Origin: Streptomyces regalis
Lineage (GTDB): Bacteria; Actinomycetota; Actinomycetes; Streptomycetales; Streptomycetaceae
NCBI RefSeq assembly: GCF_001509475.1
Contig: NZ_LLZG01000131.1
Location: 1 to 64,000, forward strand
DNA length: 64,000 bases
Direction of reading: 5' to 3'
Shown: in pieces, positions 10,401 to 17,651 of the stretch
Position numbering within the stretch: position 1 is the stretch's first letter
Layout of the letters: every line of letters starts with the position of its first letter
The notes under the pieces: generated by a model
The model's database searches: none
The model's input: the letters and a program-made list of their open reading frames with translations, nothing else
What the model was told of the DNA's origin: nothing
Made by a program: the position numbers and the translations under genes

Positions 10401-11472
10401 CCGCGTGGCCGTCCTTGTCGCAACGGCCGTAGCTGCGTTCGATGTAGGAGTCCGAGATGCTGAAGCCCTCGCCGACCGCGCTGCCCTGGTTGTTGGTGGT
10501 GGCGGTGCGTCCGTCGATGCTGCCAGAGTCATACGACAACGACACGCCAGGAGCGGGCCCAGCCGCCGCGGGCGGCAGGGTGAAGTCGTAGGACCAGGTG
10601 AACGAGCCGGAGCTGCCGCCCGCCTGCCAGGCTGCCGAGTTTGACAGGGCGGTGGCGGAGTAGTCGCCCGTGCCCTTCGGATTCTGGCCACTCACGGCCG
10701 CGGCGGTCACCGCCAGCACCATCGCATCCGAACCGGCTGACGCCTGCTGCGACGACTTGCCTACTTCGGCTGCGGGGAGTGTCACCTGCGCCGAGACACG
10801 CTGCTCAACGACATCATTGGCCGACTTCAGCGGGGTCTGCTCGCGGCATTCGGGCTTCTCTGGCGTGGTGAGGACGCACGCGGGCAGCTGCACCAGGTGC
10901 AGGCGCTCGGCCCAGCCGCCGCCCACTGCGGAGGCGAACTGACCGTAGCCGACCTGAATGTTGGCCGGGCCTGCTTCGTCGGCGGTGGCGGTCAGCAGGA
11001 CGCCGATGAGGCCGGCCTTGCGGGCGGCCTTCTGGTCCAGGACGGTGATGCGGGCCTGACCGTCGGCAGCCTGTGCCTTCTTGCTCGTCTTGGGATTCAG
11101 GGTGACCGGCATGCCGCTCGGTGTGGCCTTGATCGCCTGGGCGCCGGCCAGGTCGAGGGTGGCGGTGCCCTGCTTGGGCCAGGTGGCCTTCTGCTCCTGG
11201 CGAGCCTCGTCTCCTTGGGCATCATTGGCCCTGCGGTCCTTGGCGACCTTGGCGCGGGCCTCCTTGGCACCCAGCTCGTCCATCACCTTGACCTTGGTGA
11301 CACGCTGCTCAGGCAGGTCCGGCTTGCCCAGCCCCTTGTCCTCGGCCACCGCCACGGTGGTCTGGCCCACCGGGGCCAGCAACGCGGCCGCCAACGTGGT
11401 CACCACCAGGGTGCGGCCCCAGCGCCAACTCTCCACTCTTCGGCGCCTTGAGGTGCCTATGCCAAACGCCAT
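4492..11472 (-). CDS. Secreted RHS/YD-repeat polymorphic toxin with HINT module
   Basis: A 2326-residue protein. Residues 1-44 are a signal peptide: a basic RRRR region, a hydrophobic stretch, then AVA. An N-terminal SpvB/TcdB-like region (SFTWSYDFTLPPAAAG, residues about 295-310) leads into many YD repeats. An RHS core follows, with GARQYDPAIGQFISVDPL near 1838 and DPSG at 1879. A 165-residue linker precedes a HINT protease-like module at about 2048-2193, with block-A cysteine in NCFLGDTDVLL, the THEHPF histidine box and a terminal VLVHN. The last 133 residues form a tip containing FPGHTSLSGGKPVAMAG and SGHYRPN, whose activity I cannot name. By analogy with RHS toxins, the repeats form a shell and the tip is released as effector. 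No immunity gene lies downstream. It follows the LamG gene on the same strand. Confidence 0.88.
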   Translation of the reverse strand: MAFGIGTSRRRRVESWRWGRTLVVTTLAAALLAPVGQTTVAVAEDKGLGKPDLPEQRVTKVKVMDELGAKEARAKVAKDRRANDAQGDEARQEQKATWPKQGTATLDLAGAQAIKATPSGMPVTLNPKTSKKAQAADGQARITVLDQKAARKAGLIGVLLTATADEAGPANIQVGYGQFASAVGGGWAERLHLVQLPACVLTTPEKPECREQTPLKSANDVVEQRVSAQVTLPAAEVGKSSQQASAGSDAMVLAVTAAAVSGQNPKGTGDYSATALSNSAAWQAGGSSGSFTWSYDFTLPPAAAGPAPGVSLSYDSGSIDGRTATTNNQGSAVGEGFSISDSYIERSYGRCDKDGHADTYDRCWKYDNAQLVLDGKSNRLIKVSDSVWRLSGDDASKVTRSTGADNGDEGDTGKDGEYWTVITGDGIKYVFGLNKLDGATDQRTNSAWTVPVFGDDSGEPGYEKGDAFADRALTQAWRWNLDSVEDTSGNVSTYWYTKESNHYKKNKATTANASYTRGGYLKEIKYGLRKGALFTDDADARVTLDHAERCTVGACAELTKDTAKNWPDVPFDAICSDGDTECNASGPSFFSRKRLTGINTYSWNATAKAYDPVDSWTLGQDYKDAGDIGDTSDHVLVLESIKRTAKAGTDITVNPISFTYQLRPNRVDGTDHILPMKRHRISTVTSETGAITTVNLSSPECKRSEVLTAPEDTNTRSCYPQYWNINGAENASVDWFHKYRVLAVTVADPTAQNEAVEHHYDYSGAAWHHSDDPFTPKDERTWSDWRGYRQVTAYTGAESTTRSKAVSLFMQGMDGDKKKDGTTRSVTLAPLAAPSLGVAGIADSDQYAGQLRQQVTYDGATAISAQVNEPWSKETARQTVPDAADHAARYVRTKQTTTHTYLTAAKKWRAHTVATSYDDYGMANKVEDRGDDAKTGDETCQVTWYARNDEAGLTSLVSRSRTVGKPCAVANADLALPAVDAERGDVLSDTATAYDNLAYSSTMKPTKGLATWTGRAKAYSSTAAVTWQKVSATAYDELGRTTSVSGADSTIPPATTAYTPATAGPLTKTISTDAKGFKGISYLDARRGLVLRSFDANTKKTQLAYDALGRLTDVWLPNRDSGTQSPNSKFAYHIDNKSQSWVSSSALKKDGTTYNTSYAIYDALLRPLQTQSPTPQGGRLLTDTRYDTRGLAYETHADIFDILSTPNGKYARAAYGKAPNQTETVFDGAGRPVTSSLLVMGVKKWSTSTSYTGDSTATSALEGGSAARTITDALGRTVETREYAGKNPADSDYGDGLGATYTSTKFGFTLDGKPQTITGPDKAEWGYTYDLYGRLDKATDPDTGATDTDYNILDQAIKTTNAEGKSVVTDYDAIGRIEGTWAGSKSDATQLTNYTYDTVPNGKGQPATSTRYVGGKAGQAYTQTVTAYDSLNRPTATKLDLPANDSFVEAGAPQTLEYTSYYNIDGTLQNTEEPALGGLPSEIVEYGYNGLGQPTTLGGSTGYILDTHYTALGQADLRTLGTANNEETKKSYLANTFEEGTGRVTRSYIHAQAHPSPLQDLNYSYDQAGNVTSIADTSTLGGGAETQCFTYDGHRRLTEAWTPSSQKCSDPRSAASLSGPAPYWTSYEYTSAGQRRLETTHKATGNTNTTYCHEKATQPHALTGTSTKADCTNPDRTYSYDDTGNTTRRPGPNKTQELVWSEEGKLAKLTEDGKATDYLYGPDGSILVRTAQGGERVLYAGTTELHLRANGTLWAQRYYGSAAVRSNATGANKLTYLAGDHHGTQSLAITADNTQTPSKRYLSPFGAERGKPTGNPWPDDKGFLGKTNDITTGLTHIGARQYDPAIGQFISVDPLLETDKPQTLNGYGYSANNPLTFSDPSGLGLACGGEYPACPTRPDGTPGNGRPNEAVDYSKPRPYYPCNSGCGESVEKRLLEIGPQTDDRDALLSYFYAYGSGTSGAGDFWATEVGEGDRLSMACYGRAGCRAAYSYLLGHDDVDGAKRIAATYCLEHAKACASEATWEEFTASSMRQALELIALGVGGGSYGCNCFLGDTDVLLADGKTKAIKDIKVGDKVLATDPKTGETGPREVTRLIRTEDDKHFNTLSIATEDGIEKLTATHEHPFWSPSERRWVEADNLEPGMTLRTDDGDTVIVTANKPFTKHARTYNLTVDDLHTYYVLAGRTPVLVHNTCGPSTGMTRTYVAGRRGTDTTPQDPLPAGAMLTRGGNLQDGNYHYVVMPGGSVRAFHESVYDSGVFPGHTSLSGGKPVAMAGTFDVSNGSIVRLDNFSGHYRPNGSGMESVARDALNGNGFNTGGASWDPFAFK

Positions 11473-11545
11473 CAGATCTGCCCCGCCCAGTTCATGAAGA
11501 AGGAAAGTGACTCAAGTCGTGTACGCGGCCTACAGCGGCCATGGG

Positions 11546-11571
11546 GTGGGCCGGGCTTTCGCCCGGCCCAC
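11546..11571. terminator. Hairpin between LamG and RHS genes
   Basis: Perfect 11-base arms (GTGGGCCGGGC and its complement) with a TTTC loop lie 11 bp past the LamG stop and before the RHS start. This is a likely terminator or attenuator that would lower RHS expression relative to LamG, or mark separate transcription units. Confidence 0.75.
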
Positions 11572-11581
11572 ATGTCGCAGG

Positions 11582-14500
11582 TCAGTCGCCGACGTGGGCG
11601 TCGATCTGCTCGGAGCTGGCCATCGCACCGGCCCACAGCCGCACATCGGAGATCCGGGCCGGTAGGTGGTGCTTCAAGGTGCCGCCGTCGAAGGCCGCAC
11701 CGATGGCGAAGTCGCCGGTGCCGAGCTTGACGCTGTAGGCGGTGTCGTCGCCGTTTTGGTTGTGCCCCAGGTAGAGGCTGATCGTGCCGTGCAGCGAGTC
11801 GTAGATTCCGGTGAGCCTGACAGGACTGTCCAGGGCGGCTACCTCGTCGGAGACCACGGAGCTGAACGTGCCGTCCGCGTTGAGCCGGCCGAAGTGCCAC
11901 CGGCCCGAGGGGGTGACCTTTTGGATGTCCTCGCCGGTGTCTGGATCGGGGACGGTTTCGGTCTTCTTGTCGGTCATCTTGAACCACAGGCCCCAGGCGG
12001 CGCCGTCCGTGGTGCGCTGGCCGAGGACTTGACCGATGTAGCCGACGTCCTTGGTGGCGAGCTGCGCGCTGTTCAGCCTGACCGAGGTGGACACGGTGAA
12101 CGCCGCATGGTCATACACCAGCGGGCCAGGCGCAGTTGCCGCGCCGTCGACGCCGTTCAGCACGATCTCCCCACCGCTCAGTGAGGCTCCGCCCTGCAGG
12201 GTCAGGTTCTTGCCGTAGCCGGAGGTGGAGTCCGCCACGGTGGTGCCGCTGCCGCGCGAGGCGTCCCAGTCCGCCACCAGCTCCACGCCGGCGAATTGGG
12301 CCGAGGTCTGCAGTTTCGCCTCGTCGTCGATGAGTTCGCTGGACAGGGCCCGCTGCCAAATCGCGACCTCGTCGATGGAGCCAGGGAAGTAGTTGGTGTA
12401 GCTGGTGCCACTGGCGCTCTGGAGGCGGCCGAACTGCAGTGGCCCGTCGGAGGCAATCGTCTTGGACACCGCCACCGGGTCGCTCTGTCGGCGGGCGTCC
12501 ACGTAGAACGCCAGCTGCCCGGCGTCCGGGTCGTAGGTGGCCGCGAGATGGGTCCAGACGTTGGGCTGAGCCTCGTACACCGAGTACCTGCCGGTGAAGC
12601 TGGTGGAGTCGGCGTTGCGTACGCCGAAGTACCACTTCTTCTGTGAGGCGATGTACCACAGCGCGAACGGGTTGCCGTCCGAACCCTTCTGCCCCAGCAC
12701 TGCCGCGTCCTTCGCCATCGAGTCCAGGCGCACCCAGGCGGAGATCGTGTAGGCGGCGCGGGGCTCGAAGACAGGGCCGTTGGTGGCGGCATTTCCGGTG
12801 CTGCCGTTGAGGGCGAGGCCCTTGTCGGTGATCACGTCCGTCAGCGGAAGCCCTTCTGCGTCATGCGTGATCTGCCCGCGCCGGCCCCGGTCGTCACGGA
12901 CCGCACCGCCCGCCAGCGTCGCGTTGTGCCGCGTGGTGCCGCTGGCCGTCCCCGTGTCGATCGCCGCACCGCTGGCTTCGTCAAATCGCCAGCGCCCGAG
13001 GGGCCCTTCACCCGAGTTGACCAGGAAATCCACGGTACTCTGCGCGCCGGGCCTCCCCTCTTCTACGTTGTCGACGGCCCGGACGTAGATGCGGTACGTA
13101 CCTGAGCGCGGTGGTGTGAACGTGGCAGATTTCAATGTGGTGCGGGTCCAGGCGGCCGCAGACGACATCTTGTACTCGTACTCGTAGGCGCCCACGTTCG
13201 TGTCCCCGCTGCCCGGTGCGAAGGTGAACGTCGCCTTCTGTCCGGGGCCTCCCTTGGCCGCGCAACTGTCCGGCAGGCACGGGGTGTAGGGGGCACCGAG
13301 GGTGACCTGGGGGGCCTTGGGGGCGGTCTTGTCGACTTTGAAGTAGCAGCCGGTGGTCGATGGGCCGGACAGGTGGCTCTTGCCGCCGTTGTAGTACGAC
13401 TGCACCCACGCCCGGTATCGGTACAGCTTGGCCTCGGACAGTGTCGACCAGGTGATCGTTTGCTTCTTGCCGTCGCCGGCATACGCGTCGCCCGAGGGCC
13501 GCACGTCACCATTGCCGGCAGTCGTGTCCGACCAGGTCTTGTCGGTGTTCTGCTGATCCAGATCGAAGAAGATCTTCAGCTGGGCCTCCCGCTCACCACC
13601 TGGCTTGGTCTGCGTGGTGGCCGCCAGGGCGGGGTTCGGAGAGGAGACGATCGCCGGGTCGGATGCGTCTGTCTCGCACACCGTGCCCGTCCCGGTGACC
13701 AGGCCGACACCGGTGGGCTTGTCCGGCAGACCGACGAAGTTCACCTCGAGGACCGCATCGTTGCGGAATCGCTTCCACGCCGAGGTGTCCGTCTCGTCGT
13801 GCGCCTTGATCATCAAGGTGAGGTTCTTGAACTTGCCTGCCGCGAAGTCCCGCACGGTCGGGGTCAGGTTCTCGTTGGACTCCGCGGGGTTGTCGTTGAA
13901 CTCGATCGGCGCGTCCGGAGAATCCGGATCACACAACGAGCCCCGGCCCGCCGACACATGCTGGTCCCCCATCGTGTCCCAGCCGCCGGGACGTGAACTC
14001 CAGGTGGTGGCGGAGGAGATGTTGTCGCTGGTGCGGATCAAGTCCACCCAGCGCGGGTCGCACTGGAACGCCCAGGGTTCGGTCACCCGGAACGTGGCGT
14101 CCAAAACCTTCTTGCCTTTCAGCGCGGCCGGGGAGAACTCGAAGTAGAGCCGCTGCACATAGCCTGGCCCGCAGTAGTAGTTGTTCCAGGTGCCGCATTT
14201 GCCCGCGCCCTTGCCCAGGTTGTCCTCGCCGTTGCCCCAGGCATAGTCCTCGTAGCCGTCCGAGCGCAGCAGAGTGCGCTCGGATTCACTCCACGTGATG
14301 CTGGGGTCGATGAACAGCGGGTACGCCGACGCGGACGTGCCGGTCAGCATCTTGGTGTCCGGCACGATCTCCAGGGAGCCCTCGTCGACCTGCACGTCCA
14401 TGGGGGACACCGCATCACCCTGGCCGGGCTCCAGTCCCTTGCCCGACGGGGCTGCTTCCGACGGGTCCGACGGTTGGTCGGTCTCGGCCAACGCGCTCTT

Positions 14501-15289
14501 GGCCGCCGCGGTCGGGGGCTGACGGGCGTCTTGGCCGGCCGAGTCCCACATCTGGGCCCGCGGCGCCTTGAACACCGCCTGGCCATCGCCGTCCACGGCG
14601 GCCAGATTGCCTGCCGCGCCCTCCCGCACGTTCAGGCCCGCGGTCTTCAGCCCGAAGGTGAGCTTCTTCAGTTCCTCACTCGCCGCGGCTTGGGGGGTCT
14701 TCACCACCAGCACATGCTGGAAGCTCTCCACCGTCGCGGTCACCTTCAGGTCGACGCCCGGGAGGATTTCGGGGTAGAGGGCGCTGGCGCCATCCAGCTG
14801 CGGTGCGGGCAGCTTGCCCGGCCACTTCAGCTCCAACGAGCGGCCCCGGCTGGCGATCCGCGCCAGCGGATCACCATCGCCACCGCCGGAGAACACCATC
14901 TGCGGTGCCGCCGCCTTCGGGGCCACCGAACCATCCCCGCGCTTTTCCAGCGTCGCGTCCGGCGCTTGCCAGCCCCCACCGGGCTTGGCCACCCGCACCG
15001 GAACCGAGGACTCGCGCAGCGTGAATGAAAACCCGTCAGGGTTGGCGAGGACAGTCGTGCGCTCAGAGCGCTCGCTGGCCACCTCGACCTGTGTGCCGGA
15101 GGCCTGCGCCTCGGCCAGCGCCTTTTGCCCCTCCGAGAGCCCCGGAGCTTCCACCGCCGTGGCCGCCCCAGCCGAGCTGACCGGCACCACCACTGCGGAG
15201 ACGAGTACCGCAAATACAGCAGCACCCTCCCAAACTCCACGTCTGGCACGTCTTCCACTCAGACGCCCCACAAGATCCGTCCGCCCCAC
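11582..15289 (-). CDS. Secreted DNRLRE/LamG-domain protein
   Basis: A 1235-residue protein starting at GTG 15289. An N-terminal signal peptide ends near residue 42 (VSSAGAATA). Residues about 60-300 resemble the N-terminal region of Streptomyces wall-associated RHS partners. A DNRLRE-type beta domain covers about 310-500 (WSESERTLLRSDGYEDYAWG, VQRLYFEF). A fibronectin-like stretch follows, then two LamG/concanavalin-like jelly-rolls at about 780-960 (WRFDEASG, YTISAWVRLDSM, IDEVAIWQRALS) and 1010-1235. These folds bind carbohydrate or protein ligands, so a surface-adhesion role is likely; no catalytic motif is visible. It precedes the RHS gene by 109 bp on the same strand, which suggests a joint function in delivery or contact. 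Confidence 0.82.
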   Translation of the reverse strand: MGRTDLVGRLSGRRARRGVWEGAAVFAVLVSAVVVPVSSAGAATAVEAPGLSEGQKALAEAQASGTQVEVASERSERTTVLANPDGFSFTLRESSVPVRVAKPGGGWQAPDATLEKRGDGSVAPKAAAPQMVFSGGGDGDPLARIASRGRSLELKWPGKLPAPQLDGASALYPEILPGVDLKVTATVESFQHVLVVKTPQAAASEELKKLTFGLKTAGLNVREGAAGNLAAVDGDGQAVFKAPRAQMWDSAGQDARQPPTAAAKSALAETDQPSDPSEAAPSGKGLEPGQGDAVSPMDVQVDEGSLEIVPDTKMLTGTSASAYPLFIDPSITWSESERTLLRSDGYEDYAWGNGEDNLGKGAGKCGTWNNYYCGPGYVQRLYFEFSPAALKGKKVLDATFRVTEPWAFQCDPRWVDLIRTSDNISSATTWSSRPGGWDTMGDQHVSAGRGSLCDPDSPDAPIEFNDNPAESNENLTPTVRDFAAGKFKNLTLMIKAHDETDTSAWKRFRNDAVLEVNFVGLPDKPTGVGLVTGTGTVCETDASDPAIVSSPNPALAATTQTKPGGEREAQLKIFFDLDQQNTDKTWSDTTAGNGDVRPSGDAYAGDGKKQTITWSTLSEAKLYRYRAWVQSYYNGGKSHLSGPSTTGCYFKVDKTAPKAPQVTLGAPYTPCLPDSCAAKGGPGQKATFTFAPGSGDTNVGAYEYEYKMSSAAAWTRTTLKSATFTPPRSGTYRIYVRAVDNVEEGRPGAQSTVDFLVNSGEGPLGRWRFDEASGAAIDTGTASGTTRHNATLAGGAVRDDRGRRGQITHDAEGLPLTDVITDKGLALNGSTGNAATNGPVFEPRAAYTISAWVRLDSMAKDAAVLGQKGSDGNPFALWYIASQKKWYFGVRNADSTSFTGRYSVYEAQPNVWTHLAATYDPDAGQLAFYVDARRQSDPVAVSKTIASDGPLQFGRLQSASGTSYTNYFPGSIDEVAIWQRALSSELIDDEAKLQTSAQFAGVELVADWDASRGSGTTVADSTSGYGKNLTLQGGASLSGGEIVLNGVDGAATAPGPLVYDHAAFTVSTSVRLNSAQLATKDVGYIGQVLGQRTTDGAAWGLWFKMTDKKTETVPDPDTGEDIQKVTPSGRWHFGRLNADGTFSSVVSDEVAALDSPVRLTGIYDSLHGTISLYLGHNQNGDDTAYSVKLGTGDFAIGAAFDGGTLKHHLPARISDVRLWAGAMASSEQIDAHVGD

Positions 15290-15717
15290 GAGCTGAACCC
15301 CGTCCCCCGAGTCACAACATCTTCAAAGAGTGAAAGCGATTGAATGCACATGACTGACCACCGTCAAGGGTTGCGTCCACTTACAGCCGAACTCTCAGAC
15401 CCGGAAGACCACACGACAACAGAGTGTTCAAGGAAACAACGGCAGGTCAGCTACCCAGCAGAACCGACATATTCAGGGGTAATTCAAGCCACCATTGACC
15501 CACTCTCACGGGAGGCGAACCGACCTCCGCCCGGCGCACCGAACGCACAGTCTGCGCACAGAATGGTCACAAGCCGCCGATGTCGACGTCAGGTCGCCTA
15601 TGCACCGTCCCCGACCAGCGGACGGCGACTCCGCGTGGGCGACGCGACCCTCGGTCGCGCCACCTGGTCTGCCACATCGTCGACTTCCAGCGGCGTGCCG
15701 GTCTCGACGGCATGGAC
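15290..15717. other. Intergenic, upstream of LamG gene
   Basis: About 430 bp, AT-richer than its surroundings between 15330 and 15500. It must contain the promoter of the LamG-RHS unit on the minus strand. Its right part runs into the truncated arsC with no catalytic N-terminus recognisable. Confidence 0.4.
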
Positions 15718-16029
15718 GAGACCGAGTATGCCCGCACCGACGGCGCGGCCGTGAACCCGACCGCCGTCGAGGCCATGCGCGAGGTCGACATCGACATCTC
15801 CGCCGAAGTCCCGAAGATCCCGACCGTGGACACGGTCAGGGAGTCGGACGTCTGCATCACCATGGGCTGTGGCGACACCTGCCCGGTCTTCCCCGGCAAC
15901 CGGTACCTGGACTGGCAGCTGGAGGACCCGGCGGGCCAGGGCGTCGAGGCCGTGCGCCCGTTCCGCGACGAGATCAAGGTGCTGGTCGAAGGCCTCATCA
16001 AGGAGATCGCACCGGGGCTCCAGGCATGA
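15718..16029 (+). pseudogene. Truncated arsenate reductase (arsC remnant)
   Basis: The frame encodes the C-terminal two thirds of a low-molecular-weight-phosphatase-type ArsC: VNPTAVEAMREVDIDISAEV, then VRESDVCITMGCGDTCPVFP and YLDWQLEDPAGQGVEAVRP, ending at the normal C-terminus. The N-terminus with the catalytic C-x5-R loop is missing; the upstream frame is unrelated. The protein cannot reduce arsenate. Its stop overlaps the trxB remnant start as ATGA, preserving the arsC-trxB coupling of Streptomyces ars operons. Confidence 0.85.
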
Positions 16030-16632
16030 GCACGACCACCGACACAGCCATGGAACCGGCCGCTAACATCCGCAACGTCATCATCATCGGCTCAGGGCCG
16101 ACGGGCTACACCGTCGCGCTCTCCGCGGCTCTCGCGCCAACCTCAAGCCTCTCGTCCTCGTCGGCGCGATCTTCGTCGGCGGTTCGCTGACGACCACTAC
16201 CGAGGTCGAGAACTTTCCCGGCTTCCCCGAGGGTGTCCAAAACCTCGAACTCATGGAGACATGCGCGCCCAGGCCGAACGCTTCGCCGACGACAAGATCT
16301 CCTTCGCCTTCGACGGTAAAATCGCTGAGAGCAAGGAGATGGGCGGCATACTCGGGGGCGTCGCCCTGCGCGACGTCTTCACCAGCAAGACCCGCGACGT
16401 GACCGGCCTGTTCATCGCGATCGGCCACGACCCGCGTACCGAACTGCTCACGGGCCAACTGGAGCTGGACGCCGAGGGCTATCTGAAGGTCGCCTCGCCG
16501 TCGACCCGCACGGACATTCCTGGCGTATCCGGCGCAGGGGACGTCGAGGACCACACCTACCGTCAAGCCATCACCGCAGCCGGCTCCGGATGCGCGGCGT
16601 CGGCTCGATCCAGCCCGACAGCAAAGAGATAG
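16026..16632 (+). pseudogene. Decayed thioredoxin reductase (trxB remnant)
   Basis: The start matches Trx[17 protein letters not shown] is the FAD-binding glycine motif. A small insertion near 16125 shifts the frame; the next segment ([20 protein letters not shown], then [12 protein letters not shown]) continues in another frame, and a second shift lies near 16258. The last part ([39 protein letters not shown]) is the C-terminal FAD domain. The NADPH-binding domain with the redox-active CxxC is absent, so a large internal deletion occurred as well. Non-functional. Confidence 0.88.
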
Positions 16633-16844
16633 CCACCCAGTCCACCGAAGGCGACAACGGCTAGGGCTGCCCCGCCCCACGCCCAAGTTCGACTTGCCAT
16701 CGGAGCATTATGGGCGGCACACCATGATCAAGACGATAGGAAGGGGTCACCGACACCAACGTTCGCTCCCCCTCAATCGACGTTGCTTGGAAGGCGGAGA
16801 GCTGGGGCCACCGCTGAACTCGGCGCGCTTTCCGCCACGAACAG

Positions 16845-16985
16845 CAGGGTCAAACCCGCGGCCAAGCGCCACCGTCTACCGACTCAACCGGACGACCGTC
16901 TGAATCCCCAGCTGCCGGCCCGCGACCGACGGCTTCCCCCGTTCCCATGTCCTGGGTCCCCCGCCAGGGGTTCGCACCTGCTACC
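16845..16985 (-). repeat. Right-hand copy of tRNA-like repeat
   Basis: This block aligns with 2385-2525 in the same orientation. It shares GCGGCCAAGCGCCA, CTCAACCGGACGACCGTCTG (close to the 2430 version), GTTCCCATG and GGGTCCCCCGCC, with scattered substitutions. On the minus strand it carries the same degenerate D-loop and T-arm. Together the two copies bracket about 14 kb of accessory genes as direct repeats. Confidence 0.65.
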
Positions 16986-17120
16986 GCTCGCTCGGCACCC
17001 CGCCTGACGAGCCAAGTCACGCCCCGCCGGCCGCTCCCCTATTTCACAACCGTTGCACAATCACGCAGGAACTCCCGGGAACCCGCAGGTAGAAGCGGGA
17101 ACCTCCTCCCAACAAGAAAT

Positions 17121-17154
17121 GGCCCTGACCCGGGCAAACACCCAGGTCAGGGCC
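17121..17154 (-). terminator. Hairpin followed by T-rich minus strand
   Basis: GGCCCTGACC pairs with GGTCAGGGCC (10-base arms), with further GGG/CCC pairing inside. On the minus strand it is followed by ATTTCTTGTT, so it suits termination of leftward transcription, though the nearest leftward gene ends 500 bp away at 17652. Confidence 0.6.
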
Positions 17155-17546
17155 ACAAAAGCAGACGAGTCGGGCTGTACGCCGGGTTCAGTCCGAGACG
17201 GGTCCCCAATGCCAGGCGCCGGGATGTTGCGCATCACGGTCAAGTCAGCGGACGAGGCGGCCGCCATGTCAGGCATGGTCCCGAGCCGACACGCCTCCAC
17301 CCTCGCCCTGAACCAAGATCCGGACCATAGGCGACCCGGCGTCCGCCGCCCAATCTCCACATCTCGCATCGGCACTGGCCAGAGACACGCCGACGGTGTA
17401 CCACCAACAGACGAAGAAACCTGGGCTGCGCAAGTGGATGAGCATCACCGCTGGGCGCCGCGAAACTCTCTACGACGGTGCTTGACCGGACTACGCATCA
17501 GGTGGCTTGACCAGCGACGCAGCATGCCTGACACACCATCAGAACG

Positions 17547-17595
17547 AGCGTCAAATGAGCGTCAAGATGCCTCGGAGAGCGTCATTTCAGCGTCA
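17547..17595. repeat. Four AGCGTCA direct repeats in helical phase
   Basis: AGCGTCA occurs at 17547, 17558, 17578 and 17589. Each pair has an 11-bp pitch (7-base unit plus 4-base spacer), about one helical turn. This layout is typical of SARP or response-regulator operators and also of integrase arm sites. No rightward gene follows within reach, so the role is open. Confidence 0.5.
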
Positions 17596-17651
17596 TGATA
17601 TCGCCCGTAACGCCCACACCGCGCATCATGCACACCACTCGAACCCGCAGG

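Larger units (their letters stand above)
16633..17651. other. Intergenic junction between accessory and core DNA
   Basis: About 1 kb without a supported gene. It holds a tRNA-like repeat copy (16845-16985), a long hairpin (17121-17154) and four AGCGTCA heptamers (17547-17595). The plus-strand frame at 17053-17598 shows no domain or start signal. Core gene order resumes at the RNA methyltransferase. Confidence 0.5.
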
